In this document: in pieces, positions 1 through 5,874 of the stretch
How the letters are laid out: each line of letters starts with the position of its first letter
Position numbering within the stretch: the first letter of the stretch is position 1
Origin: Spirochaetales bacterium
GTDB lineage: Bacteria; Spirochaetota; Spirochaetia; SZUA-6; DRHE01
Direction of reading: 5' to 3'
Length of the DNA stretch: 7,285 bases
Assembly: GCA_016935715.1 (NCBI GenBank)
Contig: JAFGQJ010000379.1
Location: forward strand, 1 to 7,285
Notes under the pieces: model-generated
The model's database searches: none
Seen by the model: the letters and a program-made list of their open reading frames with translations, nothing else
What the model was told of the DNA's origin: nothing
Position numbers and translations under genes: made by a program

Positions 1-1550
1 CGCAGCCGCCTGCCTGCTGATCGACTGAACAGCGCGTCGATTCCGCCGAGCAATCCCTTCTCCAGGTGCTCGCCGTAGGGCAGCCACCAGAAGTTGCGGG
101 GCAAACGGTGCAGCAGGTCATCCACGACGACCTTGGTCCGGGTTACCTCGAAAAAGCCCGCTTCCCCGTGGCAGCGTCCGATGCTGGACAGTTTGTAGCC
201 GCCCCATGGTGTTTCGGGCATGCCGTGACTCATCAGGTGATCATTGATCATGACCACTCCGAACTGGAGCTTTCGCGACAGCCGGCGGGCCGTGCGGCGA
301 TCCCGGCTCCAGATGGAGGCGCACAGTCCCAGTCGGGAATCGTTGGCCCACCGCAGCGCCTCCTCGGCGCTTTTTACCTTTCTTAGAGCCAGTACGGGCC
401 CGAAGATCTCGGAGCTGTGGACCTGCATGCTCTCCCTCGCGTTCTCGATCACAACCGGGGGATGAATGCGTGGCGCCCCGGTTTCCCCGTTCCCCGAGGC
501 CGGGTCCTCCCCATCCCCGATCCAGATGCTGGCGCCTTTGCTGCGGGCATCCTCGACCATGGAGCGGATCGCCCCCAGCTGGGAAGGGGTCGTCAGGGCG
601 CCGAGCTCGACGCCGAAGCGCAGGCGGGCGATCCGCTGCTTGAGCAGGGCGCTGAACCGTTCGTACAGCGGCTCCTCCACGTAGATGCGCTCCACCGCGC
701 CGCAGGACTGACCCGAATTGCTCAATCCGGCCCATATGGCTCCGTCCACCGCCCGGCTCAGGTCGGCATCGCGGAGCACGATCATCGGATCGTTTCCCCC
801 GAGCTCCAGGCTGAGGGGCAGAAGCCTGTCGGCGGCCTGGGCCATCAGGCTGCAACCCACCTCGGTGGAGCCTGTGAACAGAAGCTTGTCGATCCCGCAG
901 CGGATGAAGGCTTCTCCGGCCTCGGAACCGGGCAGGTGGACGAGGTTGAGCACCCCTGCGGGCACACCGGCGTCGCGAAACAGGTCGACCATCGCCTCCC
1001 CGACCGGCTGGCCCTGGGTTGCGACCTTGAGCACGACGGTATTGCCTGCCAGCAGCGCCTGGACGATCTCGTGCATCGGGATCCCGAAGGGATAGTTCCA
1101 GGGGCTGATGATCCCTATCACGCCGTAGGGTTCCCGCAGCAGCAGGGAGCGCTTGTTGAAAAACAGGACCGAGCTTCTTCGGATCCTCCTGGGCCGCAGG
1201 GTCCGCCCGGCCAGGCGGGGGTAGTAGCGGCAGAGCAGGCCCGCCGTCAACAGCTCCGTACCCAGGGCGTCGACCCGGGGTTTGCCCGTTGTCGCGCAGA
1301 TCAGGTCGGTCAACCGTCCGGACCGATCGGCGATCAGGGCGGAAACGGTCCGGATGATGCGCGAACGATGGGCGAGGCCGGCTCCATGCCATTCGACCTG
1401 GGCTTTGCGTGCCGCGCAGACGGCGGCATGCAGGTCCGCGGAGCTGTGGCGCCTGCGTTCGGCCACGATCTCACCGTTATTCGGATTGAGGATGTATCTC
1501 GGATCCGCTTCGTCCGCTCTGCCCGATTTCGGGGAGAGGGTCTTACTCAT
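1..1550 (-). CDS. Aldehyde dehydrogenase family protein (NAD(P)-dependent), C-terminus cut by window edge
   Basis: The gene encodes a cytosolic enzyme that would oxidise an aldehyde to its carboxylate with NAD(P)+. The substrate cannot be read from the sequence. The frame is open from ATG at 1550 to the left edge, with 516 codons visible and no stop. Motifs appear in order: SPWNYP at about 149-154; the cofactor-binding Lys175 in NTVVLK; FTGSTEVG at 225-232; the general-base Glu249 in LELGG; the nucleophile Cys283 in GQSCG; EIFGPV at 381-386; and the late MIND and PWGGYK motifs near 434-453. The ALDH fold is thus complete. A tail of more than 40 residues follows, containing an aromatic FWWLPYG stretch near 487-493 that could touch a membrane. 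The start is supported by a GGTGAGG ribosome site 7 bases upstream. It lies 27 bases after the beta-barrel gene on the same strand, so the two are probably co-transcribed. The family call is secure; the subfamily is open. Confidence 0.93.
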   Translation of the reverse strand, partial: MSKTLSPKSGRADEADPRYILNPNNGEIVAERRRHSSADLHAAVCAARKAQVEWHGAGLAHRSRIIRTVSALIADRSGRLTDLICATTGKPRVDALGTELLTAGLLCRYYPRLAGRTLRPRRIRRSSVLFFNKRSLLLREPYGVIGIISPWNYPFGIPMHEIVQALLAGNTVVLKVATQGQPVGEAMVDLFRDAGVPAGVLNLVHLPGSEAGEAFIRCGIDKLLFTGSTEVGCSLMAQAADRLLPLSLELGGNDPMIVLRDADLSRAVDGAIWAGLSNSGQSCGAVERIYVEEPLYERFSALLKQRIARLRFGVELGALTTPSQLGAIRSMVEDARSKGASIWIGDGEDPASGNGETGAPRIHPPVVIENARESMQVHSSEIFGPVLALRKVKSAEEALRWANDSRLGLCASIWSRDRRTARRLSRKLQFGVVMINDHLMSHGMPETPWGGYKLSSIGRCHGEAGFFEVTRTKVVVDDLLHRLPRNFWWLPYGEHLEKGLLGGIDALFSRSAGRRL

Positions 1551-1577
1551 GCTCGAACCTCACCGCCTGGACGGCCT

Positions 1578-2912
1578 TCAGAAGAGGCCGCCGATGGAAG
1601 CGCTCAGCGTCCAGGCCAGGGCGCCTCCGGCCGGCGCGTACTCGTCCCCTCCGGGGTCGTCGCTGTAGGTGATGCGCAGGCCTGTCGTGAACGACAGGTA
1701 TTCGATCGGCGCCCAGGAGAGGCTCGGGTTGATCAGACCCGAACCGTCGCTGAAGTTGGCCAGGTAGAGCAGGGAGAAGGTGAAGCGGGAGTCCAGAATC
1801 TCGAACCAGTTGAGGCCGGCGGCCAGGTAGTGCCGGCCCGGGTAGAGGAGGTCCGTCGAGTTTATCGCCCCGTCCTCAAGTGCCTGCAGCGCGAGTGCCG
1901 GAAGCTGGCCGTCCTCGTAGGCCTGCCCGTTGTAGTAGTACTGGGCGACCAGGACGATGTCCCAGTCAGGGTTGCGGTAGCCGAAACCGGCTGTGCCGGA
2001 AAACAACGGCTCTCCTTCGACGGAGTAGGGTTCATAAAAGGGATCGACCGGCGATGGGCGGACGAAGATCCGGTCCGAGCCCCACTGGACCATGGCCTCG
2101 GCGAACAGGTCCAGGTCCCACAGGGGACCGGTCAGGGTGAGCATTCCCTTGGGAGCCAGATCGACCTGGTAGAAGGCGCCGATGCCCAGTTCGTAGCGGT
2201 CCAGCAGCAGCTCCAGCTTGGGTGCCACCGCTATCTCGCGGGGTCTGTCGATGTCGTTGGCCACCAGGTAGAGATAGGCATTGTGAGCGGCGAAGGGGAG
2301 GTGAGCCTTGATCGCGATCGGTCCCTCCCGCTCCGCCTCCGGGTCCTCCGTGTCGATGGACACGAGGCTGAGCACGTCGGCGGGGCTGAAGAAGTAGCCC
2401 ACCCCCCATTGAACTGTCTGTTTGCCCGCCCTGAAGAACAGAAGGTCCTTGTACTGGAAGTCGGCGAACAGCTCGAAGATGCGGATGTCCCATTCGGCCG
2501 GATACGCGTACTCCGCCTTGACCTTACCGAAGACCCGAAAATCCCGCTCGGGCCGGGCGTCGAAGAACAGGTCCGTGTACAGCCAGGTGCCGAGACTCGC
2601 GGGTGTCCGCCAAAACTCATCCTCCCAGGGAGCCGGATAGCCGTCCCAGCTCACCATTGCGTCCAGGGCCAGCTCGAAGCTGCCTCCCCACTCCAGCCGT
2701 TCAGAGACCAGGAACGCCTCCTCCGGTGCGGGCGCTTCCGCCTCTCCTCCCGCCTGTTCTGCGGGCTCCTCGAAGAGTCCTTCCTCGAACAGGTCCCCCT
2801 GGCTGCCTCCCCCCTCAGCCGGCAGACCCTCATCCTGCGCGGAGAGGGGGAGCACCAGGACCGGCAGGAGCACAAAGACCAGCAGGAGCAGCGCCGCGGC
2901 GGCCGGTTTCAC
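1578..2912 (-). CDS. Putative outer-membrane beta-barrel protein
   Basis: The product has 444 residues. The first 25 look like a Sec signal peptide: a Lys, a long Leu/Val/Ala core and a likely cut after LPLSA before Gln26. An acidic, Gly/Pro/Glu-rich stretch follows to about residue 65 and includes a doubled LFEE motif. The rest alternates hydrophobic and polar residues with many Tyr, Trp and Phe, as in amphipathic barrel strands (for example FFRAGKQTVQWGVGYFF). It ends in Gly-Gly-Leu-Phe; a terminal Phe is the usual recognition signal for BAM-assisted insertion. I infer an outer-membrane porin or similar barrel, and I do not recognise the specific family or ligand. The start is GTG, overlapping the panB TGA as GTGA with only a weak Shine-Dalgarno site, so translation is probably coupled to panB. 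The next Met in frame lies far beyond the signal peptide, which supports this start. A surface protein is an unusual partner for panB. Confidence 0.78.
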   Translation of the reverse strand: MKPAAAALLLLVFVLLPVLVLPLSAQDEGLPAEGGGSQGDLFEEGLFEEPAEQAGGEAEAPAPEEAFLVSERLEWGGSFELALDAMVSWDGYPAPWEDEFWRTPASLGTWLYTDLFFDARPERDFRVFGKVKAEYAYPAEWDIRIFELFADFQYKDLLFFRAGKQTVQWGVGYFFSPADVLSLVSIDTEDPEAEREGPIAIKAHLPFAAHNAYLYLVANDIDRPREIAVAPKLELLLDRYELGIGAFYQVDLAPKGMLTLTGPLWDLDLFAEAMVQWGSDRIFVRPSPVDPFYEPYSVEGEPLFSGTAGFGYRNPDWDIVLVAQYYYNGQAYEDGQLPALALQALEDGAINSTDLLYPGRHYLAAGLNWFEILDSRFTFSLLYLANFSDGSGLINPSLSWAPIEYLSFTTGLRITYSDDPGGDEYAPAGGALAWTLSASIGGLF

Positions 2913-3775
2913 GATCCCAGCTGCTCTCTCAGCTTCTCGACCGTATCGGCGGACATCCCGAATGAGTGCTCGTCACCCGGAAAGTCGGAGGAACGGACAT
3001 CCTTGATATATTCCTCTACCGAGTTGACCTGGGTCGTATACACGTCGGCGTAGACCTTCACGAACTTCGGGGTGAAGCGTTTGAACAGGCCCACCATGTC
3101 GTGGAGCACCAGGACCTGCCCGTCGCAGCCCACACCCGCTCCGATGCCCACCGTGGGGATGCGCACCTTCTCGGTGATCAGGGCCGCCAGCTCCTTGGGG
3201 ATGGCCTCCAGAATCAGGGCGAAGGCGCCCGCCTCCTCCAGAGCGATCGCATCGTCGTAGACCTTCCTGGCCTGATCGATGGATTTTCCCTGCACCTTGA
3301 AACCGCCCAGAAGGGCCGCCGTCTGCGGGGTGAGGCCGATGTGGCCGAATACGGGGATGCCGGCCCGATGGATGGCGGCCACCGCTTCGGCCATGTCCTG
3401 CCCGCCTTCCAGCTTGATCGAATCCGCCGCGCCGTCCTTGTAGAGCACGCCCGCGTTGGTCACGGCCTGTTCGATGGAGATGTTGTAGGACATGAAGGGC
3501 AGGTCCGACACGACGTGGGCCCGCTTCACCGCCCGGGTAACCGCCCTGGTGTGGGAGAGCATCTCCTCCATGGTGACCGGAACGGTGTCCCTGTAGCCCA
3601 GCTCGACCATGCCCAGAGAGTCGCCTACCAGAATAACGTCGATTCCGGCCTCGTCCACGATCAGACCCTGTGGGTAGGAGTAGGCGGTGATCATGGTGAT
3701 CTTCTCCCCCTTCTCCTTCATGCTCCACAGATCGGAGATCATTACTTTCTTGAGTTCTTTGCTTTTTTCGCTCAT
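2909..3775 (-). CDS. panB: 3-methyl-2-oxobutanoate hydroxymethyltransferase (ketopantoate hydroxymethyltransferase)
   Basis: PanB transfers a hydroxymethyl group from 5,10-methylenetetrahydrofolate to 2-oxoisovalerate to give ketopantoate, the first committed step of pantothenate and CoA synthesis, in the cytosol. The 288-residue protein is slightly longer than E. coli PanB (264). Metal and substrate residues are all visible: Asp52 in VGDSLGM, Asp91 in SDLPFMSY, Glu123 in KLEGG, and the catalytic-type Glu190 in LEAIP. HIGLTPQ at 145-151, FKVQGK at 159-164, GIGAG at 210-214 and the C-terminal FPGDEHSF are further family marks. The start ATG has a CAGGA ribosome site 8 bases upstream. The gene is first in a minus-strand cluster with the beta-barrel and aldehyde dehydrogenase genes. 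It diverges from the peptidase-panE pair on the plus strand. No key residue is missing and the assignment is firm. Confidence 0.97.
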   Translation of the reverse strand: MSEKSKELKKVMISDLWSMKEKGEKITMITAYSYPQGLIVDEAGIDVILVGDSLGMVELGYRDTVPVTMEEMLSHTRAVTRAVKRAHVVSDLPFMSYNISIEQAVTNAGVLYKDGAADSIKLEGGQDMAEAVAAIHRAGIPVFGHIGLTPQTAALLGGFKVQGKSIDQARKVYDDAIALEEAGAFALILEAIPKELAALITEKVRIPTVGIGAGVGCDGQVLVLHDMVGLFKRFTPKFVKVYADVYTTQVNSVEEYIKDVRSSDFPGDEHSFGMSADTVEKLREQLGS

Positions 3776-3811
3776 CGATTTGTTCCTGCCTGTAAGACGG
3801 AGTTTTGTTAA

Positions 3812-3834
3812 AAGTTTTATATTGAAGTTTTATA
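3812..3834. repeat. 10-bp direct repeat in the panB promoter region
   Basis: AAGTTTTATA occurs at 3812-3821 and again, identically, at 3825-3834, separated by TTG. A looser third copy, GAGTTTTGTT, begins at 3800. The starts are spaced 12 to 13 bp. On the minus strand each perfect copy contains a TATAAA box. It may be an operator for a repressor that covers the panB promoter, a doubled -10 region, or simply AT-rich drift. Confidence 0.5.
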
Positions 3835-3855
3835 CAAAAAGCGGCGTCTGTTCAA
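3829..3855 (-). promoter_or_regulatory. Promoter candidate for the panB cluster
   Basis: Read on the minus strand, TTGAAC (3855-3850) is followed by TATAAA (3834-3829). The spacer is 15 bases, shorter than the ideal 17; using the overlapping TAAAAC would give 17. A second identical TATAAA lies at 3821-3816 but has no clear -35 element. The panB leader would be about 45 bases. This is a plausible but imperfect match. Confidence 0.4.
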
Positions 3856-3864
3856 GAAAGATCG

Positions 3865-3894
3865 TTGACAATCGGCCGTTTCAGTTTCTACAGT
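3865..3894 (+). promoter_or_regulatory. Sigma-70-type promoter candidate for the peptidase-panE unit
   Basis: A perfect TTGACA (3865-3870) is followed after 18 bases by TACAGT (3889-3894), which matches four of the six -10 consensus positions. Transcription would start near 3901, giving a leader of about 40 bases that contains the AAGGAG ribosome site. The -35 match is strong and the -10 match weaker. Confidence 0.55.
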
Positions 3895-3927
3895 AGGATT
3901 TTGGCCGCCGGGTGCGAGAACGAAAGC

Positions 3928-3933
3928 AAGGAG
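3928..3933 (+). promoter_or_regulatory. Ribosome binding site that fixes a TTG start
   Basis: AAGGAG lies 7 bases before the TTG at 3941, an ideal spacing. No ATG or GTG in this frame lies close to the ribosome site, and the protein then begins in the usual P1-peptidase way (TITDVPGIKVGH). The TTG is therefore taken as the true start. Confidence 0.8.
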
Positions 3934-3940
3934 ACGCATT

Positions 3941-4933
3941 TTGAAGGATACGATCACCGACGTTCCGGGCATCAAGGTGGGACACGCCCAGGATCTGCGG
4001 GCAGCAACCGGGTGTACCGTCGTGCTCTGCGAGCAGGGAGCCGTTACCGGCGTGGACATCCGGGGCGGCGCTCCCGGAACGCGGGAGACCGATTCCCTGC
4101 GCCCTGAAAACGTCGTTGCCCAGGCTCACGCCGTGTTTCTGTCCGGCGGCAGCGCTTACGGGCTGGACTGCGCCGGCGGGATCATGCGCTACCTGGAGGA
4201 GAGGGGCATCGGCTTCGATCTGGGGGTGGCGAGGGTTCCCATCGTCACCGGCGCCGTTCTGATGGACCTTGCCCTGGGGGATCCGAAGGTTCGTCCGGAC
4301 GCCGCCATGGGCCGGGAAGCGTGCCGGAATGCCTCCGCGGAAAACACCGAACAGGGAAATGTCGGTGCCGGGACCGGTGCGAATATCGGGAGGATGGCCG
4401 GGACGGTTCTGGGACACACCAAGGGAGGGCTCGGGACGGCCAGCCACCGGACGGGAGAGCTGATCGTCGGGGCCATCGTGGCGGTCAACTGCAACGGAGA
4501 CGTTGTGGATCCGCAGACCGGTGAAATCCTGGCCGGAACACTGAAGCCGGACGGCAGGGAATTCGCCGATGCCATGAAGATGCTATCCGGCACGGAGCAG
4601 CCCTACAAAGCGGTGTTTCCCGCCAACACCACCATCGGAGTGGTGGCCACCAACGCGGTCCTGGACAAGGCGATGGCGACGCGGGTGGCTATGATGGCCC
4701 AGGACGGGTATGCGCGCACCATTCGCCCGGTCCATACCATGGGGGATGGAGACTCCGTGTTCTGCATGGCTACCGGGTCGGTTCAGGCGGACGTGTCCCA
4801 GGTCGGGGCCATCGCCGCCTGGGTCATGGCTCGGGCCGTGGTCAAGGCTGTACGGGCGGCGGAGAGCCTGCACGGCGTTCCCGCCTGCCGGGATCTCGTG
4901 CAGGGCAGAACAAAGGGAGGTAGCGGGAAATGA
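3941..4933 (+). CDS. P1 family (DmpA/S58) aminopeptidase, self-processing
   Basis: This family holds N-terminal-nucleophile-like enzymes made as one chain that cuts itself into two subunits. Known members act as L-aminopeptidases/D-amidases (DmpA) or beta-aminopeptidases (BapA). The 330-residue protein shows the family start DVPGIKVGH (8-15), RGGAPGTRETD (41-51), the SGGSAYGLD motif (68-76), GAGTGAN (142-148), a VNCNGDVVDP segment (182-191) and GDGDSVFC (268-275). The expected self-cleavage site is Asn229/Thr230 in NTTIGVVATNA, leaving Thr230 as the nucleophile, where DmpA itself has Gly-Ser. There is no signal peptide, so it should be cytosolic. The start is TTG with a strong AAGGAG site. 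Its stop overlaps the panE start as ATGA, so the two are translationally coupled. Diverging from panB and coupled to panE, it may serve pantothenate metabolism, for example by releasing beta-alanine from peptides, but that is inference. The family is sure; the substrate is not known. Confidence 0.95.
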   Translation: MKDTITDVPGIKVGHAQDLRAATGCTVVLCEQGAVTGVDIRGGAPGTRETDSLRPENVVAQAHAVFLSGGSAYGLDCAGGIMRYLEERGIGFDLGVARVPIVTGAVLMDLALGDPKVRPDAAMGREACRNASAENTEQGNVGAGTGANIGRMAGTVLGHTKGGLGTASHRTGELIVGAIVAVNCNGDVVDPQTGEILAGTLKPDGREFADAMKMLSGTEQPYKAVFPANTTIGVVATNAVLDKAMATRVAMMAQDGYARTIRPVHTMGDGDSVFCMATGSVQADVSQVGAIAAWVMARAVVKAVRAAESLHGVPACRDLVQGRTKGGSGK

Positions 4934-5874
4934 AGATCGGCATCGTCGGAGCGGGAGCCATGGGATCGCTTTTCGGTGGCAGGCTCGCCCGGGCCGGACA
5001 GGAGGTGCTTCTCTACGACATCTATGAGGAGCACGTGGAAGCGATACGGCGCGACGGCCTGGTCATCGAGGATCTGGCCAGCGGCCGGCAGGACGTATGC
5101 CGGCCCGGAGCCACCACTTCGGCCGAGGAGCTCGGGGACGTGGAGATCCTCCTCGTCTTCGTCAAATCCGCCGCCACCGAGGCGGTCGCCCGTCAATTTT
5201 CCCGGCTCTGCGGGGGCCGGACCATCGCCGTGACCATGCAGAACGGCCTGGGCAACGAAGGAATTCTGAAGGAGCACTTCGGAGAGAATCGAACCGCCGC
5301 CGGGGTGACCTCCCAGGGAGCCACCTTTCTCGCACCCGGTCGGATCCGCCACGCCGGCAGGGGACCCACCCACCTGTGCATGTCGGACCGGGAAAACAAA
5401 AAGCTCGAGGGTTTCGTAGAAGCCTTGAACGCGGCGGGCCTGGAAACGCATCTACAGGAAAACATCGACGACCTGATCTGGAGCAAGCTGATCATCAACG
5501 TGGGCATCAACGCTCTGACCGCGCTCACCGGTCTTCCCAACGGCAGGCTCCTCGATTTTCCCGACACCAAGGCCCTGATGGCCGATCTGGTGGCGGAGGC
5601 GGTGGCCGTGGCCGGGAAGAAGGGGGTGCACCTGACCTACGATGATCCGCTCCAGATGGTGTACCAGGTGGCTGAAAAGACCGGCGGGAACCGGTCCTCG
5701 ATGCTGCAGGATTTCGACAGGAAGCGGCAGTCGGAGATCGACTTCATCAACGGGGCGATCGTGAGGGAGGCGCAGGCCATGGGCCTGGAGGTACCGGCAA
5801 ACAGCGCCGTCACCAGACTGGTGCGCGCACTGGACGCGCTTCACCGGGAAAACAGGGAAAAGGGCGAGGGGTAG
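4930..5874 (+). CDS. panE: 2-dehydropantoate 2-reductase (ketopantoate reductase, PanE/ApbA family)
   Basis: PanE reduces ketopantoate to pantoate with NADPH, the step after PanB. The 314-residue protein begins directly with a Rossmann motif, GIVGAGAMGS (4-13). FVKSAAT (77-83) carries the cofactor/substrate Lys79, and QNGLGNE lies at 104-110. The C-terminal helical domain has the catalytic-type Lys186 in IWSKLIINVGINALTAL, with Asn190 and Asn194, and the substrate-side Ser256/Ser257 and Glu269 in SEIDFINGAI. Length and domain order are normal for the family. A GGAGGT ribosome site sits 8 bases before the ATG, inside the end of the peptidase gene, and the two genes overlap by 4 bases. The 3' end overlaps the convergent membrane gene by 34 bases. 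The family also holds reductases of other 2-oxoacids, but a panB gene immediately across the control region favours true ketopantoate reductase. Confidence 0.94.
   Translation: MKIGIVGAGAMGSLFGGRLARAGQEVLLYDIYEEHVEAIRRDGLVIEDLASGRQDVCRPGATTSAEELGDVEILLVFVKSAATEAVARQFSRLCGGRTIAVTMQNGLGNEGILKEHFGENRTAAGVTSQGATFLAPGRIRHAGRGPTHLCMSDRENKKLEGFVEALNAAGLETHLQENIDDLIWSKLIINVGINALTALTGLPNGRLLDFPDTKALMADLVAEAVAVAGKKGVHLTYDDPLQMVYQVAEKTGGNRSSMLQDFDRKRQSEIDFINGAIVREAQAMGLEVPANSAVTRLVRALDALHRENREKGEG

Larger units (their letters stand above)
3776..3940. promoter_or_regulatory. Divergent control region between panB and the peptidase-panE unit
   Basis: This 165-bp gap is the only non-coding stretch of any length in the window. 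Its panB-proximal half (about 3800-3840) is strikingly AT-rich against the GC-rich surroundings. It carries outward-facing promoter candidates on both strands, with their -35 elements about 9 bp apart, and a direct repeat on the panB side. I infer that it sets expression of both arms, pantoate step 1 leftwards and step 2 rightwards. No riboswitch-like or tRNA-like fold was recognised in it. Confidence 0.7.

Noticed and set aside
241..1392. A 383-codon minus-strand frame inside the aldehyde dehydrogenase gene
   Set aside because: It is out of frame with the dehydrogenase, whose motifs are all intact in one frame. The Arg/Pro/Gly-rich product is typical of a shadow frame.
417..3053. An 878-codon open frame on the plus strand lying antisense to the dehydrogenase, barrel and panB genes
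   Set aside because: It mirrors three well-supported minus-strand genes, has low-complexity Arg/Gly/Gln-rich composition with no recognisable domain, and is explained by high GC with few stops in the opposite frame.
2966..3811. A 281-codon plus-strand frame antisense to panB
   Set aside because: panB is complete with all catalytic residues. The antisense product is His/Asp/Gly-rich with no domain, and no promoter or ribosome site was seen for it.
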